From: Anaerolineae bacterium
Lineage (GTDB): Bacteria; Chloroflexota; Anaerolineae; Promineifilales; Promineifilaceae
Direction: 5' to 3'
NCBI GenBank assembly: GCA_023384415.1
Contig: JAHDWJ010000023.1
Span: 1 to 64,000, forward strand
Length of the DNA stretch: 64,000 nucleotides
The notes beneath the pieces were generated by a model. That model was not told the DNA's origin. It made no database searches and saw only the letters and a list, made by a program, of their open reading frames with translations. Shown here piece by piece: positions 7,748-17,087 of the stretch. A program made the translations under genes and the position numbers. Within the stretch, counting starts at the first letter, position 1, and every line of letters starts with the position of its first letter.

Positions 7748-9604
7748 ATGGCCGAACAACAGTTAGAGGTATTAGAAGGGCGGCTCGCGGCCGCAGCCAC
7801 ACCCCAGGAAAAGGCAGCGGCCCTCAATGCCCTCTCTTCCTATTGGGAAGATAAAGAGCTGCAGCAAGCCTACGAATTAGCCCAGGCTGCCTTTGCCCTC
7901 TCCCAAGCCAACCCAGAGAGTGACAACCATTTTGATTCCCTATTCAACCTGTCCCGTACCTGCCAGCGGCTAGGTGAACTCAGCCTGGCCCTTCAATGGG
8001 CCCTTGAAGCTAAACGGGTGGCCGAAATCCTGGCCTCAGCCCAGAAACAGGCACTGAGTTTGGGAAGATTAGGGTCTATTTATGAACAGTTGGGCAACTA
8101 TACCGACTCACTGGCCTGTAACCTGGAAGCCCTTAACCTGGCCCAACAGGCCGGCGATCATGCCATCCAAGCCAACGCCTTAAACACCATCGGCATCCTT
8201 TACAATCGTACCGGGAATTACCGGCAAGAGCTGGCAACCTACCAAAGAGCCTTGCTCGTAGCTCAGGCAATTGAAGATGTTCGCAGCGAGTGTATCTTAT
8301 ATAACAATATCGCCATGGCCTATTACTCGTTACAGGAGTATAAGTTGGCCCTGGAAAATGCCCATCGCGGCCGCGTCCTGGCCCAAAATCAGGTATCTGG
8401 CTTCTTTGAAACCAACGCCATTTGCACCATTGCTGATATTTACGAGGCCATGGGGGATGACACTCAGGCCAGAGAATATTTGCAGCTAGGGCTGGCGGCC
8501 GCAATCAGTCAGAGCTATCACTATTTAGCTATATACGCCCATTTGAGCCTGGGGCGTATTCTCAGCCGCTCCGGTGAATTGGATACGGCCCTCATTCATT
8601 TGCAAACAGCCCTCCAGATGGCCGAACAGCAGCAAAGCCCCCATGAAATGTTCCAATGCCATGAGGTTCTCGCCTCACTTTACAAACAAAAAGGGGATTT
8701 AGCCCAGGCTCTTTACCATTATGAGCAGTTCCACATCCTTAAAGAAACCCTATTCAACGAACAATCACGCCAGACCATTCGCAATTTACAGGTTTTACAC
8801 CAGACGGAAACCGCCCGCCGCGACGCCGAAATATACCGGCTTAAAAGTGAAGAGTTAGAAGCTGAAATAAACCGTCGTCAGACCGCCGAAGAAGCGTTAC
8901 GCCAGCGAACTTTGGAGTTAGAAACCCAAAATGCTGAACTTGATGCTTTTGCCCACACCGTAGCCCATGACTTGAAATCCCCCCTATCTGTTTTATTAGG
9001 ACTGACCGGGGATGCTGACGAACTGCTCCCTTTGTTATCTCCGAATGAGATTCAACAAAGCTGGCAAATGATCGGCAACAGTACCCAAAAATTGATCAAC
9101 ATCGTGGATGAACTGCTCCTTTTAGCCAGCGTTAGAGGACAAGACATTCAGCCCGAACCATTGGAAATGGGCGGGTTGGTCAGTCAGGCATTGGCGCGGG
9201 TCAATCATCATGTGAAAGAGTATGGGGGGGAAATTGTTTTGCCCGATTTCTGGCTCATTCCCCTAGGGTATGCCCCTTGGGTGGAAGAGGTGTGGGTCAA
9301 TTATCTGAGCAATGCCTTCAAATATGGCGGCCGGCCCCCCCTGATCCAGTTGGGCAATGAGCATCTGCCTGATAGGCAAATCCGCTTTTGGGTACGTGAC
9401 AATGGGGCTGGCTTATCCCCAGAGCAAATCGAACGGCTGTTTATTCCGTTTGAGCGGCTGCACCAGGTCCATACCAAGGGGCACGGGCTGGGTCTTTCTA
9501 TTGTGCGGCGGATTGTGGAGAAATTAGGCGGCCGCGTCGGGGCCATCTCCAACCAGAATACCGGTCAAGGCTCCACCTTCTACTTCACTCTGCCTGGGAT
9601 GTAA
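7748..9604 (+). CDS. TPR-repeat sensor histidine kinase
   Basis: A 618-aa predicted cytoplasmic kinase. Residues about 10-340 form tetratricopeptide repeats of about 40 residues ('ALNTIGILYNRTGNYRQELATYQRALL' class). A short coiled coil (about 350-395) precedes the HisKA domain with phospho-acceptor His407 in 'VAHDLKSPLSVL'. The HATPase domain shows the N box 'NYLSNAFKYGG', G1 'DNGAGLSPEQIERLFIPFERL' and G2 'GHGLGLSIVRRIVEKLGG'. No receiver domain or transmembrane segment is seen, so a partner response regulator must lie elsewhere. AGGGAG precedes the ATG. Four GCGGCCGC copies lie within the gene. Confidence 0.9.
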   Translation: MAEQQLEVLEGRLAAAATPQEKAAALNALSSYWEDKELQQAYELAQAAFALSQANPESDNHFDSLFNLSRTCQRLGELSLALQWALEAKRVAEILASAQKQALSLGRLGSIYEQLGNYTDSLACNLEALNLAQQAGDHAIQANALNTIGILYNRTGNYRQELATYQRALLVAQAIEDVRSECILYNNIAMAYYSLQEYKLALENAHRGRVLAQNQVSGFFETNAICTIADIYEAMGDDTQAREYLQLGLAAAISQSYHYLAIYAHLSLGRILSRSGELDTALIHLQTALQMAEQQQSPHEMFQCHEVLASLYKQKGDLAQALYHYEQFHILKETLFNEQSRQTIRNLQVLHQTETARRDAEIYRLKSEELEAEINRRQTAEEALRQRTLELETQNAELDAFAHTVAHDLKSPLSVLLGLTGDADELLPLLSPNEIQQSWQMIGNSTQKLINIVDELLLLASVRGQDIQPEPLEMGGLVSQALARVNHHVKEYGGEIVLPDFWLIPLGYAPWVEEVWVNYLSNAFKYGGRPPLIQLGNEHLPDRQIRFWVRDNGAGLSPEQIERLFIPFERLHQVHTKGHGLGLSIVRRIVEKLGGRVGAISNQNTGQGSTFYFTLPGM

Positions 9605-10129
9605 AGCCGCTAAAGATGCCTGGAAAGCGTCATCCAGTTTAGCCCAACGTCACCTCCCCAATATGACATCCATCACTTATGCCAGAGCTACAAACCAGCT
9701 ATTCTATAAGCATAAGACTGCACTTGCGAAGTTGGCGGTAGGAGTCAAAATAATTAAAAATTCTGGTTGACCTGGAACTGCCACTCCTGCGCTCCTCGGA
9801 GCATCTTCTAAAGAGTGTCACCGGCAACTTACAGAAACGTACATGATGCGCTCCTGATAACCCTTCCGGCAGTTTGATAACGTATCGTTCTCCCCCTAAA
9901 AAGCCCCCTGATCAATCTCTGATTATCAGGGGGCTTTCTCATTATGGCAGCGGCCTTATTTTCGTGCCCAACACCTTAAATCGGGTATACTAGATATTGT
10001 CGTATGACGCAGAGCGTCGTACCCGTTTCTTTTTCCAAACAACCCAAATGGACAGGTTAGAACTCATTTGCCACAGGTGAAATTCTTTATCTGTTCATCA
10101 TATCCCCTGTTTCACCATTGGAGGCTCAG
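9605..10129. other. Intergenic region, no supported gene
   Basis: This 525-bp space holds a strong bidirectional hairpin (9900-9937), a possible -10 box TATACT (9986-9991) without a clear -35, and a small inverted repeat GACGC/GCGTC around 10006-10018 before citrate synthase. The 9605-9890 stretch shows no recognisable coding or structured element. Confidence 0.6.
9900..9937. terminator. Intrinsic terminator-like hairpin
   Basis: A perfect 13-bp stem (AAAGCCCCCTGAT with its complement, loop 9913-9924) has an A-run on the left and T-rich sequence on the right, so it could stop transcription from either side. Confidence 0.75.
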
Positions 10130-11416
10130 ATGACCCAAGAGACCCTGACAATTACCGATAATCGCACCGGCCGCAGTTATGAAATTCCCATTCAAAACGG
10201 CAGCATCAAAGCCAACGATTTACGCCAGATCAAGCTCAATGAGGATGATTTTGGTGTCATGAGTTATGACCCTGGCTTTAAGAATACCGCTTCAACCAAG
10301 AGTACCATCACCTATATTGATGGGGATGTGGGTATTTTAGAATATTGTGGTTACCCTATTGACCAATTGGCGGAACAAGCAACCTATTTAGAAGTTGCTT
10401 ATCTATTGCTGAACCGGGAGCTGCCTAATGCGGCCCAATTAGACCAATGGGAGCAAGAAATCAAGTACCATACGATGGTCCATGAGAATATGAAAGGGTT
10501 TATCGAGAGCTTCCGCTATGATGCTCACCCGATGGGGATGTTTATCAGCAATCTGGCCGCGCTGTCTACTTTTTACCCGGAAGCCCGCCAGATTGATGAT
10601 CCGGAAATCCGTGATTTACAAATTAAACGGCTGATTGCCAAAGTCCCCACCATTGCCGCCTATGCCTACCGCCACAGCCTGGGTTTCCCCATTAACTACC
10701 CGGATAATACCCTCAGCTACACCGGCAATTTTCTCAATATGATGTTCCGCATGGTGGAGCCTCGCTTCGAACCTAACCCGGCCCTGCGGCGGGCGTTAGA
10801 TGTGCTGTTTATTTTACACGCTGACCATGAGCAAAATTGTGGCACCAACGCTATGCGTTCAGTTGGCAGCTCTAAGGTGGATCCATACAGCGCGGCCGCG
10901 GCCGCGGCGGCCGCTCTTTATGGCCCTCTGCACGGTGGGGCCAATGAAGAAGTGCTGCGGATGCTCAGCCAGATCGGCCATGTTCATAACATTCCTGATT
11001 TCATTAAACGGGTGAAGAACCGGGAAGTCCGCCTGATGGGGTTTGGGCACCGGGTGTACAAGAATTACGATCCCCGCGCCAAAATCATTAAGCAGGTGGC
11101 CGATGAGGTATTTGAAGTAACCGGACGCAACCCGCTGCTGGATATTGCCATTGAACTGGAGCGTATCGCGTTACAAGATGAATATTTCATTGAGCGGAAA
11201 CTGTATCCCAACGTAGATTTCTACTCTGGGATCATTTATCAGGCCATGGGATTGCCCACCAGCATGTTCCCAGTTATGTTTGCCATTCCCCGGATGTCTG
11301 GCTGGCTGGCCCAGTGGGTAGAAAGTATCACCGACCCAGAACAATCTATTGCGCGGCCGCGGCAGCTTTACCTCGGTCATACAACCCGCGATTTTGCCCC
11401 CCTGGCCAATCGCTAA
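10130..11416 (+). CDS. gltA: Citrate synthase
   Basis: Condenses acetyl-CoA and oxaloacetate, the entry step of the citric acid cycle. A 428-aa type II-like enzyme. The ATG at 10130 is chosen because GGAG lies six bases upstream; a TTG at 10118 is in frame but overlaps that ribosome-binding site. Family motifs: 'GDVGILEYCGYPIDQLAE', 'LHADHEQNCGTNAMR', 'ALYGPLHGGANEEVL' (active-site His), 'GFGHRVYKNYDPRA' and the C-terminal 'YSGIIYQAMG' (Asp/substrate region). Three GCGGCCGC copies crowd into 10892-10914 and give a run of eight Ala just before 'LYGPLHGG', in a helix that is less Ala-rich in relatives I know. A terminator follows at once. Confidence 0.96.
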   Translation: MTQETLTITDNRTGRSYEIPIQNGSIKANDLRQIKLNEDDFGVMSYDPGFKNTASTKSTITYIDGDVGILEYCGYPIDQLAEQATYLEVAYLLLNRELPNAAQLDQWEQEIKYHTMVHENMKGFIESFRYDAHPMGMFISNLAALSTFYPEARQIDDPEIRDLQIKRLIAKVPTIAAYAYRHSLGFPINYPDNTLSYTGNFLNMMFRMVEPRFEPNPALRRALDVLFILHADHEQNCGTNAMRSVGSSKVDPYSAAAAAAAALYGPLHGGANEEVLRMLSQIGHVHNIPDFIKRVKNREVRLMGFGHRVYKNYDPRAKIIKQVADEVFEVTGRNPLLDIAIELERIALQDEYFIERKLYPNVDFYSGIIYQAMGLPTSMFPVMFAIPRMSGWLAQWVESITDPEQSIARPRQLYLGHTTRDFAPLANR

Positions 11417-11435
11417 ATTTCCCCCTTACGCCCCT

Positions 11436-11466
11436 AAAAAAACCCCGCTGTTAGGTGGGGTTTTTT
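11436..11466 (+). terminator. Intrinsic terminator after citrate synthase
   Basis: AAAAAACCCC paired with GGGGTTTTTT around a 10-base loop, ending in a T run, 20 bp after the stop. Confidence 0.9.
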
Positions 11467-11537
11467 GTTCCTGGCGGCAAAGCACCGCTGGATCACCCCC
11501 TCACGGCCAACAGTGTCATGGTAGATATACTGCCAAC

Positions 11538-11628
11538 GGTCATAAACTGACATTTTCAGTGAAACTGGAGACTCGAGAGTAACTAGTCCCCAGTCTCTAG
11601 TCTCCAACTGGAATGTCACTTTATGACC
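11538..11628. repeat. Long imperfect inverted repeat with embedded phrase repeat
   Basis: GGTCATAAACTGACATT at the left pairs with AATGTCACTTTATGACC at the right. The inner arms carry the 'GGAGACT.GAGA' phrase in opposite orientations. It would fold into a long hairpin between citrate synthase and DoxX. No gene or T-tract is linked to it. Confidence 0.7.
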
Positions 11629-11707
11629 ATGATGGGTATAAGTTGACACAGATTATCGTTTGTGATTTAATTCACAATATATTTATCAGAACAATCAGAA
11701 AAATAGC

Positions 11708-12208
11708 ATGTTCATCTACCCGGAGTGGTTCAACCGTCTCGACCAAAAAATAACAACCTGGATGGCCCAATATGGCATCACCCTGTTACGGGTCAGCCTG
11801 GGGATCGTCTTCCTTTGGTTTGGCTTTCTGAAATTTTTCCCCGGCCTCAGCCCGGCCCAAGATTTAGCCATTCGAACTACCAGCCTACTAACCTTTGGCC
11901 TGCTGCCTGACAACATCGCCATCTTTATTCTAGCCGCCTGGGAATGTTTAATTGGCCTGGGATTGATCACTGGGCTGTTTATGCGGGGTACTTTACTGCT
12001 TCTATTTCTGCAAATGGTGGGCACGATTACCCCCATTTTCTTCTTTCCGCACGAAATTTTTACCCGTATCCCTTATGCCCCCACCCTGGAAGGGCAATAT
12101 ATCATCAAGAATATGGTTTTGATCAGCGCGGGATTGGTGATTGGAGCCACGGTGCGCGGCGGCCAATTGGTAGCCGAGCCTCAAGAGGTGCAGGATGAGT
12201 TTGGATGA
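11708..12208 (+). CDS. DoxX-family membrane protein
   Basis: A 166-aa integral membrane protein with about four hydrophobic helices. The typical DoxX opening 'TLLRVSLGIVFLWFGFLKFFPG' is followed by 'IFILAAWECLIGLGLITG' and 'GTLLLLFLQMVGTITPIFFF'. DoxX-like proteins are linked to respiratory or thiol/oxidative-stress roles, but the biochemical activity of this one cannot be read from sequence. Start context is weak (no clear Shine-Dalgarno sequence). Its last 14 bases overlap the following DUF1992 gene, suggesting translational coupling. Confidence 0.85.
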   Translation: MFIYPEWFNRLDQKITTWMAQYGITLLRVSLGIVFLWFGFLKFFPGLSPAQDLAIRTTSLLTFGLLPDNIAIFILAAWECLIGLGLITGLFMRGTLLLLFLQMVGTITPIFFFPHEIFTRIPYAPTLEGQYIIKNMVLISAGLVIGATVRGGQLVAEPQEVQDEFG

Positions 12209-12617
12209 TTTGATTGGTGGTCAAATTGAAGAAGCGATGGCTCGAGGGGAGTTTGATAATTTACGCGGCCGCGGCAAACCATTTGCCTGGCAGGAGAACC
12301 CATTTGTAGACCCCAGCAAAGAGCGGGCGTACCAACTACTAAAGGATAATGATTACGCCCCTCGTTGGATTGAGGAGCGCAAGGCTTTGCTCGCGGCCGC
12401 ACCCCAACTTCGGGCGACACTCCAACAAGCTTACCGCTATTACCAGATTACCCAGGATATTGGCTATTGGCAGCGGCAGGTGGAGCGGTTTAAACGGGAC
12501 GCGGCCGCACACAACCAAAAAATCCGCACTTACAACCTCATCGCCCCCACCCCAGCCCAACACCTGTTTCCCTGCGATATTGACGAGGAAATCCGCCGGG
12601 TGAGCAGTGAGCAGTAA
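12195..12617 (+). CDS. DUF1992 (DnaJ-homologue subfamily C member 28-like) protein
   Basis: A 140-aa protein with the DUF1992 signature 'LIGGQIEEAMARGEFDNLRGRGKPF' followed by 'ERAYQLLKDNDYAPRWIEERKAL'. The family is found fused to J-domains in eukaryotes and stands alone in bacteria; no J-domain is present here and the function is unknown. It overlaps DoxX by 14 bp and has GAGG-like sequence upstream. The final codons (…SSEQ) and the stop lie in a 'GTGAGCAGTGAGCAG' intergenic phrase, so the C-terminus runs into repeat DNA. Three GCGGCCGC copies fall within this short gene. Confidence 0.85.
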   Translation: MSLDDLIGGQIEEAMARGEFDNLRGRGKPFAWQENPFVDPSKERAYQLLKDNDYAPRWIEERKALLAAAPQLRATLQQAYRYYQITQDIGYWQRQVERFKRDAAAHNQKIRTYNLIAPTPAQHLFPCDIDEEIRRVSSEQ

Positions 12618-12645
12618 ACAGTCTCTCCCTTTCTTAATCTGCCCA

Positions 12646-14073
12646 TCACCCCTTTTGCGCTACCTCTTCACCAAATTTGAGCAGCGCCCGCACCCGATCT
12701 TGATTCGGAGCTTCGGCATACACCCGCAGCACCGGCTCCGTGCCCGACGGGCGAATGAGCAGCCAACTACCATCGTCCAAATAATATTTCACCCCATCCA
12801 GGGTACTTACCTGCTCTATGGCGACGCCATCAATATGGGGTGGTGCTGACTCCACCAGCATATTGACCATCGCTTTCTTTTCTACCGGCTGCCGCAGCTT
12901 CATATCAGTTCGTTTGTATTCGGCCGGGCCATATTGGGCCAATAGATCGGCGATGATTTCATGCAGTGGAGCACGATGGTAGGCCATGATTTCGAGAATC
13001 AACAATCCTAACAGCACCCCATCCCCCTCAGGAATATGCCCTTTGATGCTCATCCCCCCGGATTCTTCTCCGCCCATGAGGACATCTCCCTGGAGCATCA
13101 GATCGGCGATATGATTAAAGCCGACGGGGGTTTCGGTAAGGCACAGCCCGTTCGCGGCCGCGATCCGGTCTATCATGCGCGTTGTCGAAACAGTGCGAAT
13201 AACCTGTCCCTGCCATCCCCGTTTCTCAATAAGATAGCGCAATACCAGAGCAAAAATTCGGTGAGGGTCCACAAACTCCCCCCGCGCATCCACCGCCCCA
13301 ATACGATCCGCATCCCCATCGGTCGCCAAACCTACGTGCCAATGCCCCCCCTGAATGGTAGACATGAGCAGCCCCAAATAGCGGGCAATGGGTTCGGGGT
13401 GAATGCCGCCAAAGCCGGGGTTCATCTCATGGCGGATATTGTGGACATAGGTGCGGCCGCGAGCCAGCATCTCCCCAATCACACCCCGGCCCGAACCAAA
13501 CATGCCATCCGCTACCACCTTTAGCTCCCCACTGGAGATAATATCCAGGTCTACCAGAGTGCTGAGGTGCTCATAATAGGCCCAGGATGGGTCAAACTTG
13601 CGGATTTTCTCCTGAGCCAGGGCTGTCTCTAACTCCATCAGCTGAGGGTCTTTTTGTTCCATCAGGTTGCGGGCCAGAATCGCTTCTACCCGTTTATGCT
13701 GTTCTGGGGTGGCACTTCCCCCAAAACTGGCTTTTAACTTAACCCCATTATAGCGGGGGGGATTGTGGCTGGCGGTAATCATTACCCCAGCGGTGGCCTT
13801 CTTATGGACAATCGCATAGCTGACAGCCGGGGTTGGGGTATCAGCACGCGCTAGCCAGGTGGAAATGCCATTCCCAGCCATAACACAGGCCACTTCGTAG
13901 GCATATCGGTCAGAAAGAAAGCGGGTATCATAACCCACTACCGCAGACGGTTCAGCATTCCCCTGTTCATGGATAAAATCGGCGATGGCCTGGGCCACCT
14001 GGCGCAAATTGGCAAAAGTAAATGTATCACTGATGACGGCTCGCCAGCCGTCGGTCCCAAATTTAATTGACAT
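12646..14073 (-). CDS. Phosphoglucomutase/phosphomannomutase family protein (paralogue 1)
   Basis: A 475-aa alpha-D-phosphohexomutase interconverting hexose-6- and hexose-1-phosphates. The opening 'IKFGTDGWRAVISDTFT', the phosphoserine loop '[14 protein letters not shown]', the metal loop 'ATDGDADRIGAVD', the sugar loop 'GGEESGGMSIKGHIPEGDG' and the phosphate loop 'LIRPSGTEPVLRVYAE' are all present. The ATG at 14073 is preceded by AGAGG; an upstream in-frame ATG at 14133 would give an unlikely extension. A divergent paralogue lies at 45433-46854. It forms a minus-strand group with the glycerate kinase upstream. Glucose versus mannose specificity is not determinable. Confidence 0.93.
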   Translation of the reverse strand: MSIKFGTDGWRAVISDTFTFANLRQVAQAIADFIHEQGNAEPSAVVGYDTRFLSDRYAYEVACVMAGNGISTWLARADTPTPAVSYAIVHKKATAGVMITASHNPPRYNGVKLKASFGGSATPEQHKRVEAILARNLMEQKDPQLMELETALAQEKIRKFDPSWAYYEHLSTLVDLDIISSGELKVVADGMFGSGRGVIGEMLARGRTYVHNIRHEMNPGFGGIHPEPIARYLGLLMSTIQGGHWHVGLATDGDADRIGAVDARGEFVDPHRIFALVLRYLIEKRGWQGQVIRTVSTTRMIDRIAAANGLCLTETPVGFNHIADLMLQGDVLMGGEESGGMSIKGHIPEGDGVLLGLLILEIMAYHRAPLHEIIADLLAQYGPAEYKRTDMKLRQPVEKKAMVNMLVESAPPHIDGVAIEQVSTLDGVKYYLDDGSWLLIRPSGTEPVLRVYAEAPNQDRVRALLKFGEEVAQKG

Positions 14074-14129
14074 AAATACCTCTGTGGAAGGGTGATAAAA
14101 TTGAAGAATAGCAGTGTAGACTCTGAAAC

Positions 14130-15572
14130 TCACCGCTTATACGATAAAATGATCACCAGATCATTGAGATTGGTACCAGTGGGACCAGTAGAGATGAGGC
14201 GACCAGCCAGAGGGGGCGCGGCCGCATCTCCCAGCCGCTTAAAAAACGTGTAACTATCATGCCGGGCCAAATATTCTCGGGCCCCTAACTGGTATTGATG
14301 AGCCTGCCACACGGTCCGCCCAGTTACAATGGCCCCGGCCGCATCTGTAGGACCATCTTCCCCATCAGTTGCCAGAGAAGCCAATACGACCCCATCTACC
14401 CCGGCCAGTTGAATGGCCGCAGCCAAAGCGGTTTCCTGGTTGCGGCCGCCAACACCATGCCGCACCCCGTCAGCAAGCAAATGTGGCAGGGTGACTGTTG
14501 TTTCGCCACTCATAATAAGGCAAGTTTGGGCAGGGGCATCTTGGGCTAAGGCGGCCGCAATTTTACCAGCCTCTCTGGCTTCCCCTTGCCAATGGGTAGT
14601 CAATACTTGGGCACGAAACCCTAACTGTCTGGCTCTCTGGGCAACTGCTTGCGCCACTCGTGCCCCATCAGCAATCAAATAATTATTGACTGGGGCATGA
14701 TTTAGAGTGCCTTCGGTATCTAATAATGGAGGATAAAGGGTAAAAGTCGGAAAACGGCTGAACCCCGGTGTACTATCTGCTATTCTTCCTCGGCTATCTG
14801 TGGTTATTTGTCCGGATTCATTAACGGCTGTCAGGATGGTTTCTACTTGCTGCCAGGTGGTGGTAGATAGTCGCGGCCGCACCTGGTATTGGTTCAAAAT
14901 AAGCCGGATGGCGGCCGCATCCTGAGATACCGTCACCGTTGGCCCACCGCCAATGATCTCCAGGGGATTGCCGACAACATCACTCATAATGAGCGCGGCA
15001 CAAGGGGCGGGTGCGGCCGCATGGATCAATCCCCCTGCCTTAACTGGATCAAAAAATTGACGAACCTGATTAAACAGGTCAATGGGGCAGCCTGAAGCCA
15101 ACATCGCTTGAATCAACGCCTGCCAATCCGCCAGGGGGATGCACGGTCGGGTCAACAAGGCTGAAGCTCCCCCAGAAAGCAAAACTAGCACCAAATCATT
15201 GGCCGTCGTTTGGGCTAACATCTCCCCAACAGCCTGGGTCGCCATTAAATTGTCCTGTGTAGGCACGGGATGATCAGCCGCAAAACAGCGTATAGATGGC
15301 GGTAGCACGGGGTATGGATGGTTCCTTTTGTGAATGAGGATACCCTGATATAGCTTATCGGCCAGGATTGCAGTCGCGGCCGCAGCCATCTTCCCCGCAG
15401 CTTTGCCCACCGCCAGTAAGAAGACCCGCTGGGGCTGGTACGGCTGCTCCCCGACAATAACGGTATCCCCATGACAATGTAGGGCTGTACTGACTGCCTG
15501 GGCCGGATCGGCCGCATCGAGGGCCGCCTGGATCAGTTGATTGATATGGGAAGGATAATCAGGGAAGAACAT
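14130..15572 (-). CDS. Glycerate 2-kinase (MOFRL family)
   Basis: Phosphorylates D-glycerate, linking glyoxylate/serine metabolism with glycolysis. It has the N-terminal GCK domain 'VFLLAVGKAAGKMAAAA', 'CFAADHPVPTQDN', 'LVLVLLSGGASALL' and 'LIMSDVVGNPLEIIGGGPTV'. The C-terminal MOFRL domain has 'MSGETTVTL', 'GVGGRNQETALAAAI' and 'SLATDGEDGPTDAAGAIV'. Length of about 480 aa is normal. The ATG at 15572 is used; an in-frame TTG lies at 15599. There is no obvious Shine-Dalgarno sequence. At least seven GCGGCCGC copies make this one of the densest genes. It is often annotated as hydroxypyruvate reductase/TtuD in older databases. Confidence 0.9.
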   Translation of the reverse strand: MFFPDYPSHINQLIQAALDAADPAQAVSTALHCHGDTVIVGEQPYQPQRVFLLAVGKAAGKMAAAATAILADKLYQGILIHKRNHPYPVLPPSIRCFAADHPVPTQDNLMATQAVGEMLAQTTANDLVLVLLSGGASALLTRPCIPLADWQALIQAMLASGCPIDLFNQVRQFFDPVKAGGLIHAAAPAPCAALIMSDVVGNPLEIIGGGPTVTVSQDAAAIRLILNQYQVRPRLSTTTWQQVETILTAVNESGQITTDSRGRIADSTPGFSRFPTFTLYPPLLDTEGTLNHAPVNNYLIADGARVAQAVAQRARQLGFRAQVLTTHWQGEAREAGKIAAALAQDAPAQTCLIMSGETTVTLPHLLADGVRHGVGGRNQETALAAAIQLAGVDGVVLASLATDGEDGPTDAAGAIVTGRTVWQAHQYQLGAREYLARHDSYTFFKRLGDAAAPPLAGRLISTGPTGTNLNDLVIILSYKR

Positions 15573-15650
15573 GGGAGCATTGACGTTTACAGAATGCAAT
15601 AGTTGCGGAAACTTAATAAGAACTACGTGGAAGCTATACCCTAATAGAAA

Positions 15651-16982
15651 TTATTGCGTTCCAATCACAGTTATAACTGCTTCCTCAGCCGCAGCTTCAG
15701 CGGACTTAGAGCCATCAATGACCGCAAAAGTGGCATTACTCAACGCAGTGATAATGGTTGAGGTAGCCGCTGCCGGGTAGGGCTGAGCTAATTCTAACTG
15801 GGTTTGCAAAAAACCTTGATAGGGGGTTTCTACCGTCCAAAAAGCAAAGGCCGAACGGCGAGACGGTAATTGGGCTGCGGCCGCTGTCCATCCACCAACC
15901 GTTTCACTACTACCCAACCAACTGATTAATTCAGCGGCCTGTGCCTGCCGAACCGGGTCCGGGGTAGTAATGGCCCACACCCATCCATTCACAAAGGGTG
16001 GAAGCAGACCAGTGGGACCAGGCAAGGCAACATATTGGCTGTTGGGGGCAAAATCCCGATTTTCTAAAAAGTTTCGTATCCCCGTAACCGTCATATTGGC
16101 CTGACCGGTTTGATATAACATCCAGGCTTCGCTGTTCGTCGTTATATTATCACTATCTAATAGGATAAACCCTGCCTGCCGCCCCTGGCTCAGCAAGCCG
16201 AGCGCTCTGGTCAAAGGTTCAATTTGTAGATTAGGCTGACCCACTTCATTGGTTAAAGTTCCCCCAAAAGCTAGATAAAATTGTAGGGTTAGCCGCGCTC
16301 CGGCTGTACCCCCAGCAGGAAAAACAAAATCAACATCGGGCAGGCGAATGATGTCATTCCAGGTAGTTGGGATAGTCCGGGTGATGGCTACACTATTGTA
16401 AGCCAGATGCTCCAGGCCAACCAGAGAAAAGGGGTACCCCATCAAGGCATTGTTGACTCGACCCAGGTTAGCGGCGGCCGGGTAAAGATCAGCAATCATA
16501 TCTGGGGGGAGCAGGTTGTCGAGGGGGTAGATGAGACCTTCTTGGGTAGCGGCCGCGAGCTGATTGGCTGGAAGTAAAACGACATCAGGCAAAATAGTGG
16601 GAGCTACAGTGCGCCCGGTTCGCAAATAGCTTAATATCCCCCCCTGCCCGGTCACACTTTTCAACTGCACATCCCACACCAGTTCCGGGTGCGCGGCCGC
16701 GAACGTATCTAACTGCTCAATCAGGACCGTCCCTCCAGGTACTTCACTGCGTGGAGAAATCTCCTCTGTCGTCCACAGGCGTAAAACCAACCTCGTAGGC
16801 GTTGCCGCGACAGATGGTGTCCCCGTGCCTACAGGCGTCAGAACAACTGGAGTAAAAGCAGCGGGGGCAGGGGAAGTAACTGTTATGGTTGAGGCTACAT
16901 CTGACGGGGTTTGGTCAAATAAACCACACCCCACCAGCAATAAAAAAGCACAGCCAAGAACAATTGGCAATAATTTGGACAT
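15651..16982 (-). CDS. ABC transporter solute-binding lipoprotein (family 1, sugar type)
   Basis: A 443-aa exported protein. The N-terminus 'KLLPIVLGCAFLLLVGCGLF' is a signal peptide with lipobox LVGC. A Thr/Pro-rich linker precedes a family-1 solute-binding fold, with 'RLWTTEEISPR', 'DVVLLPANQLAAATQEGLIYPLDN', 'LAYNSVAITRTIPTTWNDII' and a 'WVWAITTPDPVRQAQAAELISWL' segment typical of maltose-type binding proteins. No permease or ATPase for it lies nearby, so it is an orphan binding protein; the substrate is unknown. The ATG at 16982 removes six implausible residues of a longer frame. It is followed downstream by the glycerate kinase. Confidence 0.85.
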   Translation of the reverse strand: MSKLLPIVLGCAFLLLVGCGLFDQTPSDVASTITVTSPAPAAFTPVVLTPVGTGTPSVAATPTRLVLRLWTTEEISPRSEVPGGTVLIEQLDTFAAAHPELVWDVQLKSVTGQGGILSYLRTGRTVAPTILPDVVLLPANQLAAATQEGLIYPLDNLLPPDMIADLYPAAANLGRVNNALMGYPFSLVGLEHLAYNSVAITRTIPTTWNDIIRLPDVDFVFPAGGTAGARLTLQFYLAFGGTLTNEVGQPNLQIEPLTRALGLLSQGRQAGFILLDSDNITTNSEAWMLYQTGQANMTVTGIRNFLENRDFAPNSQYVALPGPTGLLPPFVNGWVWAITTPDPVRQAQAAELISWLGSSETVGGWTAAAAQLPSRRSAFAFWTVETPYQGFLQTQLELAQPYPAAATSTIITALSNATFAVIDGSKSAEAAAEEAVITVIGTQ

Positions 16983-17015
16983 ATGGCAAGTATAGACCAA
17001 AAAAGCTCAGGACGA

Positions 17016-17056
17016 AAAAAGACCTGACAACGCCGTGTGCATTGTCAGGTCTTTTT
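17016..17056 (-). terminator. Intrinsic terminator after the DUF4126 gene
   Basis: AAAAAGACCTGACAA pairs perfectly with TTGTCAGGTCTTTTT (15 bp, 11-base loop), lying between the DUF4126 stop at 17088 and the next minus-strand gene. Confidence 0.9.
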
Positions 17057-17087
17057 CCTTTGCGGCCTTCTATCCTTGCTCGATCTT

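Noticed and set aside
9700..9860. Possible remnant coding frame ('DLELPLLRSSEHLLKSVTGN') between the kinase and citrate synthase genes
   Set aside because: Too short and without recognisable similarity or start signals.
13036..13524. 162-codon plus-strand frame opposite the phosphohexomutase
   Set aside because: Fully antisense to a conserved enzyme gene.
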